Positions 44,189 to 56,358 of a stretch of 64,000 nt of DNA are shown piece after piece. Made by a program: the position numbers and the translations under genes. The stretch comes from Naematelia aurantialba (taxonomy: Eukaryota > Basidiomycota > Tremellomycetes > Tremellales > Naemateliaceae), in assembly GCA_021527695.1 (NCBI GenBank), contig JAKFAO010000008.1, positions 1 through 64,000 on the forward strand, in the 5' to 3' direction. The notes below the pieces were generated by a model. That model did no database searches. It was not told where the DNA came from and was given only the letters and a program-made list of their open reading frames with translations. Every line of letters starts with the position of its first letter. The stretch's first letter is position 1.

Positions 44189-45117
44189 ACCGTCTCTGCG
44201 CCACTGCCGTGCAAGGGATGTTGGCTGATCGTCTAGGTCTGCCTGTGAGAGGCTCTTCCCTCCAAGGGCGATGCCGCCTCATCGTAGATAGTAGATGACC
44301 CGGCACGATTCCAGCAGATTCCAAGTCTTATACCCCTTTGTGATTCCAAGTCTTATACCCCTTTGTTCACCTGTACGTTGTGTCATGAGGATACCATTGC
44401 CAGACTCGAAGGTCCACTCCCCGCCTACATGCTCGACGTCCGTCTTTGCCACTCCTCAGCAGGCACTAGCCAAAGAGCCGCACTTGACAAGCTAAAAGAT
44501 AGCTCTCACGATGAACATCGGCAATGGATTCCCTGGCAGCCTGGATCTTCTTCGATCAGCCTTGCGAGGATGTCTCGAGATCGCTGTCATAAGGGATCGT
44601 AACTAGTGAGGAGCTCGTCAGGCAAGTATCTGGGTGAGATCGAACCATACCCAGCCTGGACTCATGTACGCTGAGCTGTCCATTCCAACAGCCAACATAC
44701 ACTCAGAACAGTTGGAACACCGCAATCGTTGCTTTGATGCCCTTGAACTTGGGTACCCACTTGGAAACCATGCAATATATCATCTCTTCTTGTACTTGCA
44801 ACACACCTCATCAGCATGCCTGGTCCCAACTTCTTATCCATCAAAGCGGGCAGCTGTTTCTTGATCGACATGTACCCCCAGTGCTGCTGCACAGAAACAG
44901 CCCTTCGTAGCCATTTTACTCTATCAGTGCGCATGCAGTCCGATAGCATACGTAGAGCGCACCATGCAGGGGAGCTACCGGTGCGCAAGGGGGAGTTTTT
45001 GAGCCAAAGAGACACACACCCGCCACACTTGGACTCGGTCAACTACTGCTCACACACACCGTCTCCAACTCGACCAACGACCGTCATCTCCTCGCACCTG
45101 GGTTTATTGCACCAACA
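44189..45117. other. Intergenic region with a perfect tandem duplication
   Basis: 929 bp with no supported gene. A 25-bp sequence beginning GATTCCAAGTC is exactly duplicated in tandem at 44317-44341 and 44342-44366. A 182-codon open frame starting at 44816 overlaps the COQ4 start in another frame and is not called. Confidence 0.5.
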
Positions 45118-46083
45118 ATGTCTGGCTGTGCTCTTTGTAGGCAAGGGAGCAAGCGCGTCTCTCTGGCACCACTCAGGCCATTCTCAACAAGTGCGCAAAG
45201 CTCACAGCAACCCGGCTCCACGCCAAACTACCCCGGCCATCAACCCCTCTCATTTGCCCAAAATGCCCTCTTGGCAGTCGGCAGCGGTGTCGTCGGTGTT
45301 CTCGATACCACTCGGGGAGGTGAGAAAGCAGTCAAACGTTGGCCATGTGTGCGGTGGTGGCTGATCTGTAGACCTCATCGCAACCTTATCCGAGTCGACC
45401 GCATCGACATTCCTCCCTTCATTGCATGCCAACATGACGGCTCTTCCTGAAGGTCGACAGATCATGCGTGACCGGCCAACGATTGACTCGAGCCTTCTCT
45501 CACCTCTGAAGAAGCTGCGCCGAGGAACTCTAGGACGAGAGTATGTAGAATGGCTGGAGAGAGGAGACGTCACACCGGATACGCGAGAACCTGTGAGTAC
45601 AAAACCATGTTCACACTCTGACCCTTTGAACAGGTGCGGTACATCGACTCGCCCACATTAGCATATACGATGCTACGGTATCGTCAGACGCATGATCTCT
45701 ACCATACCCTCTTCTCACTGCCGCCAACCCTACCGCACGAGCTCTCTCTAAAGGTGGTCGAACTCTCCAACATGTCACTGCCCGTTGCTGCATTCTCTTC
45801 GGCCTTTGGGCCATTCCGCCTTTCGGCGTCCAGGAGAGATACATGGATACGCGACTGGGTGCCTTGGGCCCTGCGTACGGGCCGTGAAAGCAGGAGTCTG
45901 GTCGGTGTCTACTGGGAGAAGCGGTGGGAGCAGGGAGTGGGCGACCTGAGGAGAGAACTCGGCGTCAGGCGGAACGATGCTCCAGGCGTGGAAGGGCGGT
46001 GGAAGGGGTATAGGCAGATCCGAGAAGCTGAGCGCAAGCTGAGACGCACTGGAGAGTGGGTTGACGAGCCAGAAGATTGGTGA
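45118..46083 (+). CDS. COQ4: Ubiquinone biosynthesis protein COQ4, mitochondrial
   Basis: 290-residue protein of the mitochondrial inner membrane face, needed for coenzyme Q synthesis as part of the CoQ complex. Exons 45118-45319, 45372-45592, 45634-46083. The N-terminus (about 40 residues) is Arg/Ser-rich with few acids, as for a mitochondrial presequence. [68 protein letters not shown] and [18 protein letters not shown] are COQ4 blocks. The zinc/metal motif HDxxH-x11-E is intact: His 161, Asp 162, His 165, Glu 177. Its stop lies only 141 bp before the proposed Raptor start on the same strand. Confidence 0.95.
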
Positions 46084-46224
46084 GATGCACGCCCATGAAA
46101 TTGGCATGACGTGGTGGGGTCCGGTTTGTCCTTTGTCCTCCCACCTAACAAAGGACTGCGGGCGGTGCAGCAAGGACAGAGACTGATTGAGGCGTTCAAC
46201 TCTCACAACTCTGCTTCAAGCGCC

Positions 46225-49200
46225 ATGCAGAGAGCCTCGCTACCGTCGTCTGTGCCTGCGGCGACGCGCCAGCGGATCCATGCTGCTGTCGATGACATCC
46301 GTGGATCCGATGCGTCTTCCGGCTTCGTGACCGTCACCAGCAGCTGGGGAAGTTTACATGGCCTTTCCAGCCGCAGTCAGGGATCCGACCACCCGCCGCT
46401 TGCCTGGGCAGGCGTTAGGCATCAGGTCGTCGACGAGGCCAAGGACGATGCAGGCAGTGTCGGCGAGGGCACCGCAGGTGGGTGTCGTGTACCGGTGCAG
46501 CACTGACGGCGCAGGGCGTTGCACGCAAGTGGTGCTTCTCACCTGTTTGCACTTGTCCCATGAGATGGCGCAGCGCGAAGTTGGCCAGTATGCCTGGACC
46601 ACGCCCGTGTTCAAGGACCCCCAGGGCAGCATGATCAAGATTATGAAGCGTGAGCGCTTCCGCCTTCCCACACTGATAGAGCAGAATATGCCGCCCAGCT
46701 CCAGGCTTGTTCCTTTCAGCATCCCGTCGATGTACGCGCTGCCCCCGATCCGAACAAGGGCGTCATCCAGCATCACCTCCAAAAAGCCCGTATCGCGGCT
46801 GGACTGGACGGATACATTGCCGTTTTGTACTCTGGGCACGGCATACAGGAACCACCCACAGAGGCCGGCGAACTGTGGTGTTACGACCGTTCCTTCGAAG
46901 AATGCATAGAGAGCGGAGGCGGACCATCCGAGTAAGTCCAGTCTGGCAAGAGACACCTGCGTACAGGCCAGATCTATCGGAGGTACTTGCGGACCATCCC
47001 GACTGATGCGCGATAGGTACATTCCGATCCTTCTGTTCGATCTCTTGACTTGGGCAGGAGCAACGAGCTGTTGCGTTTGGGACTGTCAAAATGCCTCCCG
47101 CTTCATCCGTGCCGCAATAGCCGAGGCCGACGAGATCGACTCGCAGCTTCGGGTAGTTGCAGCCCAGAACCCTAACATTGCTGATCTACACCCCGCAGTG
47201 TACGCGCAACGTCAGATTCACTTTGCCGCTTGTGGAGCCAACGAGCTGCTCCCCCGCGTGCCCGACCTCCCAGATGACCTCTTCACAGCTTGTCTGACGA
47301 CCCCGCTCCGCATCGCACTGCTCTTTCACAACCTGCAGTCCTTCGCGCTGACGACAACATCGTCGAGGCATGTGCAACGAAGCGCGAATTACATGGCATT
47401 GCTGTGGACGAATATGAGCGATGGGCTCAAAGATCGCCTGTGGTCCGAGCTCGAAGCCATTTTGCACAACATTGCGTGGTCAAACATGGAGCCAAGAGAC
47501 TACCAAAAGCTCTTTGGCCAGACGGGTGATCTGATTTCGAGCTTGGCAGCGGGATTTCTCCTCTCACAGCGTGTCATGGGTGCCTATCGAGCTCATCCCC
47601 AGTCGACTCCCCCTATCCCGTCCTCGATGTCTCACGCCCTGTGGACGCACTGGGACCTGATTCTCGACAACTTCTTCGAGCAAATGCCACAGTATTTCGA
47701 GGATGGCCCTGTCGATCATGGCTGGGAAAAGGGGCTCCGACTGGTCTCTTTCTTGTCCGATCAGCTCGACTCTCTGCTAGCCGTGGAATCTGTAGGGCAT
47801 GACACATATCTCTCGCGTCTTCCTATCATCTGCCGGTCGGTTGGATCCGACGAGCATCGTATCCGCGCCTGCGAGGCGCTGGACCTGTGTCTCCGGAATC
47901 TGGACACGCGAGAATTGGCCAACGCGATTCGCGGCGGAGCCCTCGATGCAGCTGCACAACTCATGACTACCTGTGAAGGGGACATGGCAAAGCACCTCAT
48001 CTCAATCTGGGCGTCACTTGTTAGGTACGATGCGTGTGTAGCGATTCTGGCGCAACAGGGCCGAACAGCTGCGCAATTGAGCTCGATACCCAGTGTCAAG
48101 TTTTTCCTAGATGCACTTGAACAGCACCTAGGGGCGGACACCCACGACCTCGCGACTTCGAGGAGCGTAACGCAGATCACTGCTGTCCTCAGCACCATCG
48201 CCAACCACGTTGAGGGTCGGCAAGCTGCACATTTCCTCACACGCACCCTCTCTCTCGGCGCAACCATGCTCAAATCGCAAGAATGCCTGATTCAGCAGTG
48301 GGGAGCACTGTTCATCGCCGAGGTCCTCGCCTCGATTGACAAATCTGAGAATGTGCAGCTTGACGAACTTGACGCCATCCAGGCTCGACTCCTGACAATG
48401 GTCGACTGCGATTCCGTTGAGACTCGAGCCGCATGCATATACGCGCTCACTCGCCGAATTCCAAGAACTGTGGTGCCTGTCCTAACCCACTTGGAACCTT
48501 CGTTTACCATCTCCAACAAGCTCGTCAAGCATGCCAGCCTCGAAGGTGCAGCTGTGGCACGCAAAGAACTCGTGAAGCTATTTGACCGAGTCTTGTGCGC
48601 TGCAGGCAAATGGGCGATCTTCACCACCTGGATCTGGGCGCTCGAGGTCGTCCTTCATGATTGCCCTGATGAGGTTGGGAGGGTCGGAAGTTTGATGGCT
48701 GAGACGGGACGAAAGATCGGCATGACCCCCGCTTCGCAGAGTAGTTTGCGAAGCCTGAAGAACATCATCTCATCCTTACATGCCTACACCTCTGATCCGG
48801 ACCGGGCCGTCCGGAAGCTCACATTGAGAGCCATACTTGCCAGGCTAGAGGCACTGGGACAATGTACCGAGCCGGCTGTGATCAGCGTCTTGTTACGCGA
48901 TCAGGAGGGAAACAAGGAGGTTTTGAGCCGCTTGGAACAAGCGGGACTCACCATGGTCGAGCAGTGGGCTACTTGGGTGGACAGGGGCGATCACGTCAAA
49001 GAATTCAACAATGAGCTTTTTGAGAAGAGCAAGAAGTCTCTGCACGCTTACCTGGGAGTATGTCTCACTCATCAGCATCCCACTGACACACGGTAGGACA
49101 ACGAACGGACTGCCCTGATTCCTGAACAATCCCGTGCTGAGGTCGAAGCTTCTCGTCAGCGGACTGCGGCCCTCCGCCAGCGGGTTTTGGAAGATTCTAT

Positions 49201-50540
49201 CATGGTTGCGGAACAGCAAGGTGGGGGACCCGTTAGACCTGAGCTTGCTAATGTCTAGTTGGATTGCCTTGGCGATGGCGCATGAAAGATATCGAGTCAC
49301 CCGATAGCTGGTCCACCATCCAATTCCACAGTTTTCTCAATACTGTCATGTCTTGCAACAACTCGGACAGGCTATTGTTGTGGGACTGGAGCACATCCAG
49401 GAAGACAGGCCAAGTGCAGCTCGACCTGCCTGCAAGCGCCGTCATCAAGTCTGCCAGAATAGTCAACGAGCTGCATGATGATCTTGTTGTCCTCACGGAA
49501 ATCAGTAAGTTTCTTCTCTGTCCTGCACATTTGGCTGACGTGTGAAGGTAACGGAGATATCCATGTTCTCTCGGGTCATGCAAACGAGCCGGAAAACTTG
49601 AAGACCGTTTCTTCCTTCTCGGCTCTCGACATTGATCGGTACAAGATCCCTTTGAACGATCCAGATCAGAAGCGACTGGTGTGTACATGGTGGCGACAAA
49701 GCGGCAAGCTTTGCGTTGGTGGTCCGGCACCCATCATCAAGGCCTGGGATGCTCCGGCTGAGCGATGTGTCCGGGTGTGTTCTGCTTGCGCTCTACTGAA
49801 CCGGCGCTGACTGACATGTCCCAGATCGTGGAGACATCTTCCACAAGAGCGGTCACCACGATGATTACGGAACCTTTATCTGGTAACATCATCATTGGCG
49901 GCTTTGCGGACGGCCTGGTTAAGCTCTACGATATGCGGCAGAATCGACGTCAACCGCTGTTGACTTGGTTAGGGGACCGAAACAACCTCTCCAACGTGCA
50001 GGACGGTCAGGGCATTGCTAAGCTTGGCGTGGTGCTGGGCGAGAGCAAGCACGTTACTGCCGCTTGGTGAGTGGACTGTGTGTGGCTGTGTGTCTGAGTC
50101 GGGCTGAGCTGGGACGTAGTACAAACGGGATCCTCAATGTTCATGATCTACGCAATCTTTCTGAACCAGCCGCGTCAATCCTCATCCACCCGACGGGTAT
50201 CGCTTCGGCGTCGTTTCAGTCCCATTCGGGCCTCATGTCGACCATCTCCAACCTCCTTCCCAACGCAAACGGCTCGGGCCCATCGGCGAATTGGGGTGTC
50301 TACCGCTCCAATCTATCTCTGCTCACTGCGGTCACTGAAGAAAACATCGATTTTGGTCCACAGGCAAACGACGTCAAGGCAGGGGACTTTAGGCCGTACA
50401 CGGTCGTACATCCCCTGCGGCCGTTCCTTGGCATAGGTTACGGAAGGACCTGTCTCTTGCGCGGTCCGGGTGTCGGCAGGGGAGATGATACGGACAGCGG
50501 GAGTTATAGCTTTCTGAGAGCGCAAGCCAAATTTGTCTAA
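46225..50540 (+). CDS. KOG1: TORC1 subunit Raptor/Kog1
   Basis: 1311-residue scaffold of TOR complex 1, which recruits substrates to TOR kinase. Exons 46225-46477, 46515-46649, 46685-46931, 47017-49057, 49097-49220, 49259-49504, 49548-49774, 49825-50066, 50120-50540. The N-terminal Raptor (caspase-like) domain has the two hallmark spots: YSGHGIQEPP followed by GELWCYDRS, and LLTWAGATSCCVWDCQNA. Then come HEAT-like helical repeats (about 290-880), LPWRWRMKDIESPD before the seven-bladed WD40 region, and blades such as GDIHVLSGH, IIKAWDAP, IIIGGFADGLVKLYDMR and GILNVHDLRN. I chose the first in-frame ATG (46225). The first 130 residues match other Raptors poorly and depend on introns of 37 and 35 nt, so this part is less certain than the rest. 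Confidence 0.9.
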
Positions 50541-50895
50541 ATGGTGTTGAAGGGTGCGGATCTTTGTGTGTTTATATATCTCATAGAAGTGCTACGGTTT
50601 ATGAGAGACGCTCTGTAACATTATTGCAGGAAGGGACATTGTATGAATCGAGACGACTCGAAGACAATCTTTCATCATCGCGTCAGTCAGGGAGCTAGCT
50701 GTAAAGGTCTCCGGGGCTACACAAAGGGGCCGGAAGGTAGGCGCAGGACAAAGGAACATCAACCTCGTTCTCCCTTATCACCACCATGCTGTACTTTCTG
50801 TATAAACTCTCCCACTTGCATCGCACCCTGTAGCTGACGACGTATCTATACACTCTCATTCCGCTTAAACGGACAAGAAGTGCACAGCATCAGTC
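50541..50895. other. Intergenic, no feature seen
   Basis: 355 bp between Raptor and the next gene model; TATATATC at about 50572 is more likely part of the 3' region. Confidence 0.35.
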
Positions 50896-51609
50896 ATGCC
50901 AATGAACATCACAACGCACATGGTTCACCACCCCCTAGTGAACCCCCAAGAGTATGTTGCATCCACGCCGAGCCACACACGCACTTCAGATGGTAATGCA
51001 GAGGGTGAGGAGGCTGACACAGCGACCAGACTGCCGTTTCCGACGATTGTCCTTCCTGGCGGAGGGAGGTTGGCGATCTACCCTGCTGTGCGGACGCGAT
51101 ATCCTGGTCCTAATGTGGGGATTGGAGCTGGGGTGAGTGCTCCGTGCTGTCCTCGAGTCCTAGTCCAGCTCTTCCCAAGAACTTCGTGTAGACCCGCCAT
51201 TTGGAGTATCAATCGTCAACCAACGCAGTTGACGATCCGATAGGGAATGGGCATGCCACACCCACTCGGCGGTCCGCTCGGCTGGGGCGCTGGAATGGGT
51301 ATCGACAATACCGCAGCGGCGTGGAGACGATATGCTGGTCTAGGAGGGTGAGTAATTGCCGTCATATCAGCCACAGTCGAGGCAAGAGGCACGTTAGCTG
51401 CCTCCATGGCTGACGGGCGGCCCCTCGGCCGGCTGGACCAGATTTTTGACGGGTTATCCACTTGCTATGAGAGTGCCTGGGAGGCCGGGATTGGGCGGGT
51501 ATTGGGGCGTGAGTTCTGGAGTACCTGTCGCTGGTCCCCCGTGTTGGAAGCTGATCGTATAGGGATGGGAGATGCGGGATTAATGGCATCTTCAGACATG
51601 ACGTGCTGA
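50896..51609 (+). CDS. Hypothetical protein, spliced model
   Basis: Not recognised. Four exons with consistent phase: 50896-51132, 51244-51347, 51387-51508, 51563-51609, giving 169 residues. The N-terminal half is polar (HHPLVNPQEY, an acidic GNAEGEEADTATR) and then reads LPFPTIVLPGGGRLAIYPAV. A Gly/Pro-rich centre (GMGMPHPLGGPLGWGAGMG) crosses the first junction naturally, and the C-terminal part has a helix RLDQIFDGLSTCYESAWEAGIGRVLG. No signal peptide or membrane segment. Three canonical introns and amino-acid continuity support a real gene; lack of homology keeps confidence moderate. Confidence 0.5.
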
Positions 51610-52383
51610 GCGTGCGAGGGGGGGATGCACCGCAGCGCGGAATTCGGAGGGGAGTGTACTTGTTTTTGAAGTGGGTATCAGCGACGCGGTCCACGATGGA
51701 TCAGCGCTCCTACATTCACCGCAGGGACACCGCAGGGTATTGCCTGCCCGTTCAGGTTCAATTTCTTGGCATATCCGCTTCTATGAATGGTGTGGCAAGC
51801 TACTCCGGCCGTCTCACCCCTAGGTCTCTTACGTTAAGCCCGAGAAAGTGGAGCAGCTGCCGCTTTATCCTGCGTGCTACTATCCGCAGTACGCCCTGTC
51901 GTGTGAGACATGTCCGATAGCCCTCTAGCTTACAAGAGTCAAAGCGGCTGTGGGCGCAGCATCAATCTCGGGGTCATTCTGTAGAAGCGGTAACGAGAGT
52001 GACGTGGAGTTGATACATTTGCTTCCGTTGTATTGCCTTGGGTCGCGTCGAGCGTAGGATCACTACTGGTTGGCTCGACAAACTCGCAGTTTTATTGTCT
52101 ACTCGACATTGAATTACAGCAGCAGCAGCAGCAGCAGCGGTAGCAGCAGCACTCGAATCCGACAATGCAGGAGCAGTAGGCTCGCTGAGCGCCCAGTGGA
52201 CCACTCTGCGTGGCAAACACCACAAGTCAACAACAGCCTCCTGTCGGCATCGCCTCGGATACACAACGATTCTCTGACCCGCGTGCGGTAGCCGCGGTGA
52301 GCATACCAGTCTTCCGTGTATGCTCTCACGCAAGATCAATCAATGAAAGCGTTCTGATCTGTGCATCCCTCTCAGATTCCGCC
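51610..52383. other. Intergenic region with a CAG microsatellite
   Basis: 774 bp. Seven CAG units run from 52117 to 52137, followed by interrupted TAGCAGCAGCA. No gene with support; the right part is probably promoter and 5' UTR of the Knr4-like gene. Confidence 0.5.
52117..52151. repeat. CAG trinucleotide microsatellite
   Basis: (CAG)7 followed by CGGTAGCAGCAGCA; non-coding in the models here. Confidence 0.8.
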
Positions 52384-54839
52384 ATGCCGCTCCTACAGAC
52401 AATCACCTCGTTCTTCTCCCCCGGACACACGAGTGCAGCTTCCTCCTCGCGTCATGCTACGCGGCGATCCGTCATAAATTCGACCTTTGACGCGTTCAGC
52501 CTTCCGACCACCAACCATGCACCTGGCGGATATGGCGAAGGGCCTGGAGTACGCCCAAATGATGTCGTGGTGGGTCAAAGGACCTGTGTTCCAGCACTAA
52601 ACACCCAGCCGCAGGCCGACAGCGCCGCATCGTCACCTGGTCCGAGCCGCAGGGCAAGCTCGAGCTACACCTCGTACCCTCCTCCCCAAGATGCATAGTG
52701 AGGGCGTCTCTTGAAGCCTAGCTAATCCTCAGTCGCCCCGCGTTGGCCTACTTTCCTCCTCTAACCCACACATTCCATCGGCTGCGCAATGCGCTCGCCG
52801 ACTCCTTTCCTGAGCTTCTCGAGACGCTTAACCCTCCCGTAGACCCTTCTCTACTCGCATCCTTCGAGGCAGAACTTGGGTGTCCCCTGCCCCCACCGGT
52901 TCGGGACACGTTCCTTATCGCCGACGGACAGGATCCCGAGTCTGCCAGTTCAATAGCAGGGTCCGGCGGCATCTTCTTTGGTCTCCATCTCCTGCCGCTG
53001 GAAGAAGTGATGCGCGAGTGGTCATTCTGGAGACAAGCAGAGCACGATCCAACGGCAGGACAGAACCCGGCGGTACTGGCGACCATGGCAAGTGTGCCCC
53101 CACACTGGATCAAAGGGCTCTATGCCTGTCGTGGATGGCTACCCTTGCTCTCGGATCGTACTGGCAACTATGTCGGTGTCGACCTGGATCCCGGCCAGGG
53201 CGGCTCTTGGGGCCAGGTTATTGTGTTTGGTCGAGACTTTGACAGAAAATGCGTGCTCTGGAGGGGTGAAGGTGAAGGGGGCTGGGGCAAGTGGCTCGCT
53301 GGCTTTGTCGACGAGCTTGAATCGGGAGAGGGCTGGGAAGCGGACAAGTCGTCTTCGTCTGATGAGGAAGAGGATGCTGGCTATGGAAGCTACAATGGTG
53401 GCCAAACATATGGTGAAGCGGGCAAAGGTTTGCGATTGGCCGGAGAGTACCGAGGGTGGAGCGTGCTTGAAGCGTGGTGGGATAAGAGCGTCAGACGGTG
53501 GGAAGAACTTGGTCTGGGGCTCGACGTGGATGAGGTGGAGCGTGGACTCGCTGAGGCGAGGCGCTTAGCTGGTCTGGGAAACAAAGGCAAGGAGAAAGAA
53601 AACCCTGGCCTTGGGATCGGGATGAGGGTGGGCGAAAGCGCTGCCCAAGTCGAAATTCCAGGTAAGTCAAATTCGCCGTCAAGGCTGACAGTAGTCATCG
53701 GATCGCCTCATCTCCCACCTGCTCCATCCACCCCAGTGCCGCGAGACTCCGACGTGCTTTTGCCGCCTTCATCACCAGAAAATCCATCTACCCGTCGTCG
53801 TCCTCAGACTGCTCCTGTACGCGTCATTACACCGATCTCGACGGGTGGAGACCATCCTTTGGCGACTGCGCCAATACGAACATCTTCGTCTGATTCCGCT
53901 GGATACTTGTCCCCTCCCTCACGATCATCACCTCGGCGGCGCGTTTCAAAATCGATTCCTGCCCCGGCCTCGCTCAACCTGCCAACACGTGCAGACGTGC
54001 AAGCCATGCATGCGATTGCGAGGGCCGAGAACAGCGGTCTGAGGGGTGGATGGGTGATGAGCATGGACACGTCTGCTGCTGGCGCGGTACGACGAGCGCA
54101 AGCTAATTCCGATTCTGAAATGGTCGACATCGATCTGGAAGGCGGCAAGCTCGAACGATTTGGATCACCCAAGGTGTCGATAGAGGAGATGGAGTTGCAG
54201 CGGGAAGAAGAGAGGTTGGCTATGGCCGGTCTGGAGCATCGACGGAGTCCGCAGTTGGTTCCCACGAGTCGAGAGTCCTCTCCGTTGGCACGTGAAATGG
54301 AGACGGAGGCGACGCCGAGGGCGGCCCCTCGACCAATTAGTCAGACCATTCCAGATTCAGTGATGGCGGCCACGACTGCCTTGCGTCGTCCCCCTCCGCT
54401 TGTTGCTCGTTCCGACTCGTCAACGCGCGGCCGCCACCGTGAGGAGCAAGATCAGGAGGTCGTTCGGGGCACAGGGCGGATGGAACGCGAGTCGAGCGTC
54501 ATTTCCACGGACAGCCAAGACGGCCTGCTGGATGCGCGGAGTTCGAGCCAGGGCAGCACGTCGCCGCCTTTGTTGGCGAGCCCCATCAAGGCTTCACCTG
54601 TGACCGCGACGGACGGGCGACTCAGTCTGACGCTGCCCGTGTCGGATAGTCTCGACGCGGAACTCCAGGAAGTGTCGCTGGAACCGACGACTCCCAAAGC
54701 CGAGGCACCGCCCTCGGCGATTCAGATCAAACGGGCAAGTGTGAGAGACCGGGTTGCGGCGATGGAGAAGGGCGGCAAGGGGGATCCAGCTGTGGCTGTG
54801 CCGCCGGGAGAAAAGCGACGGAGTGTCTATTCGAAATGA
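52384..54839 (+). CDS. KNR4: Knr4/Smi1-like cell wall assembly regulator
   Basis: About 806 residues, exons 52384-52697 and 52733-54839. Knr4/Smi1 proteins coordinate cell-wall glucan synthesis with MAP kinase and calcineurin signals. The N-terminus MPLLQTITSFFSPG with a Ser-rich stretch matches the fungal family start. The SUKH-type globular core (about 110-330) shows PLTHTFHRLRNAL, LGCPLPPPVRDTFLIADGQ, GLHLLPLEEVMREWSFWR, WLPLLSDRTGNYVGVDLDP and GQVIVFGRDFDRKCVLW. The rest is long, charged and low complexity, typical of intrinsic disorder. At 53663-53692 a 30-nt segment, or 33 nt to the next AG, has a GTAAGT donor and is in frame, so it may be a tiny intron. Confidence 0.9.
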
Positions 54840-55069
54840 TGTTTGGATATGCAGATGGTATGAGCGTGAGTGTCAGCGATGTGCGATGACACTGGACTGT
54901 GTCGAATACGGTGCATCGAGAGACAGGTTTCTGCATGTGTCGTCGCCTGCACAGCCAGAGGAACAGCGATTGAGATGAACCTACGGTTATTCTAGCACAG
55001 AACTCGGTCAAGAAGTTTGGGTCGTCGAAACGGAGGTCAGTCGAGGTCAACGAGGTGAACTTTGAGGAG

Positions 55070-55678
55070 CTAGGACAAGTGGGGGCCAATCGGTACTCTG
55101 CTGTGATGGTCCATAACAGCACTGTTCGCTAGACCCTCGGACAACCAGGCAATCCAGGCCTTCCACCCTGCCCTCCGCAATTGGCCACGCTCGTCGGTAT
55201 CCCCCGCCGGTATGGCCGGAGCCTGGACATCATGGTCCGCACTCGCGTTCGGATCGTACATGTCCTCGACTTGCAGATGGTCTGCAAGGTGCTGGAATTG
55301 GTGTAGGTGCTGGTGAAATGGGCTGTAGTGAGGTACATCATGCGCGGTGCGAGAAGCGGCCGGGGCCCGCATGCCCCAGTTGGCGGGATCCTGTGTGAGG
55401 TGGAACTCGTGCAGCGCACGGACATAATTTGGGTGCAGGTTGGCCTCGCTGAAATTTTGGTGCAGGTTGGCCGCGACTCTGCCCACGTCCTGTGTCAGTT
55501 GGGTCGAGAGCTGGTGCTGTGGGCTGTGAATGTTGTCGGTGCCCAAAACATGCTGGGCGATGTAGCGTGGGACTGGAGGCGGAGGCGGGGTAAGGCGACG
55601 ACCAAGGGGATCGAGGAAGGCGATGGTGTAGGGAGGAGGGGCGGAACCCTGCCTCTCCTCTATGTCCGGCCGGCGCAT
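55070..55678 (-). CDS. Hypothetical His/Pro-rich protein (single-exon ORF)
   Basis: Not recognised. A 202-codon frame from ATG at 55678. The product begins MRRPDIEERQGSAPPPYT, has a run of prolines (LTPPPPPVPRY) and a His-rich centre (PHYSPFHQHLHQFQHLADHL), and ends IGPHLS. PPPYT resembles a PPxY motif that WW domains bind. No intron, signal peptide or homologue seen. It could be a genuine small gene or a chance frame; the opposite strand is also open in part. Confidence 0.4.
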   Translation of the reverse strand: MRRPDIEERQGSAPPPYTIAFLDPLGRRLTPPPPPVPRYIAQHVLGTDNIHSPQHQLSTQLTQDVGRVAANLHQNFSEANLHPNYVRALHEFHLTQDPANWGMRAPAASRTAHDVPHYSPFHQHLHQFQHLADHLQVEDMYDPNASADHDVQAPAIPAGDTDERGQLRRAGWKAWIAWLSEGLANSAVMDHHSRVPIGPHLS

Positions 55679-56358
55679 TGTCGGGTAGTGCACCAGCAGC
55701 GGTAGAGAATCAAAGTACGAGGCGGAGTGAGGGGGGGTAAGTGGCTAATCAAGTGGCGAAAAGACGGAATCCCGTTCTGATTCTGCGGGGACTGGTGCTC
55801 GTTAGAAGCTTGCAGGCCACGTTCCTCCTCTCGGTGGGGTAGAGCTCGGTGGCGGCCGTAATCGACGCGGTGCTGATGCAAATGCCATTCGATGCATAAG
55901 CCGTTACGACAGAGAGGGAGGAGGTAAAAGGTGAGTCTGTCCCCGACTTGCCTCGTAGCTGAGAAATCATCAGACTGTCCTTTCAGGAGACTGACGACGT
56001 TGCCGCCGAACGCCGGACAGCTACACATCTCCACCGTCATCTCCCACTATCGTCTTCTCACCGGGGATGGATTTGTCTCGCCCAGTCAATGGATAATTTG
56101 GGTGGGCCTTCCAGCCTTGCATCCTCGGGCGTTCAAAGGGGGAAGGCCAGAATTGGACTTCGAAAGCTCAATTTCTAGTGGAGAAATTCTCGATTGTGCG
56201 AGAGTTCTTTCATTGCATTCTCACTTTTGCTCAGTGGCGTATAAAGTCTAAGCCCCTTGTCAGACACTCGCTTCACGACGTCAGACCATAGTGCTGTCCA
56301 CGTCCTATACTCGTTGAGCTCGAGTCTCAAAGAGACAACAAACGCCGTACACAACGAC
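55679..56358. other. Intergenic, uncertain upstream exon
   Basis: 680 bp. A minus-strand open frame at 55660-56040 starts with a proper ATG (MTVEMCSCPAFGG) and could be a separate small gene or upstream exon of the His/Pro-rich ORF, but I found no acceptor that joins them in frame. Confidence 0.35.

Noticed and set aside
44816..45364. 182-codon plus-strand open frame
   Set aside because: Overlaps COQ4 in another frame; the overlap reads low-quality sequence whereas COQ4 shows clear family motifs.
46354..47022. 222-codon minus-strand open frame
   Set aside because: Lies antisense to the Raptor N-terminal exons, whose sense translation shows clear family motifs (YSGHG, WAGATSCCVWDC). The antisense product has no motif.
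47761..48273. 170-codon minus-strand open frame
   Set aside because: Shadow of the long uninterrupted Raptor exon 4.
53804..54265. 153-codon minus-strand open frame
   Set aside because: Shadow of the disordered tail of the Knr4-like gene, produced by its high GC and codon bias.
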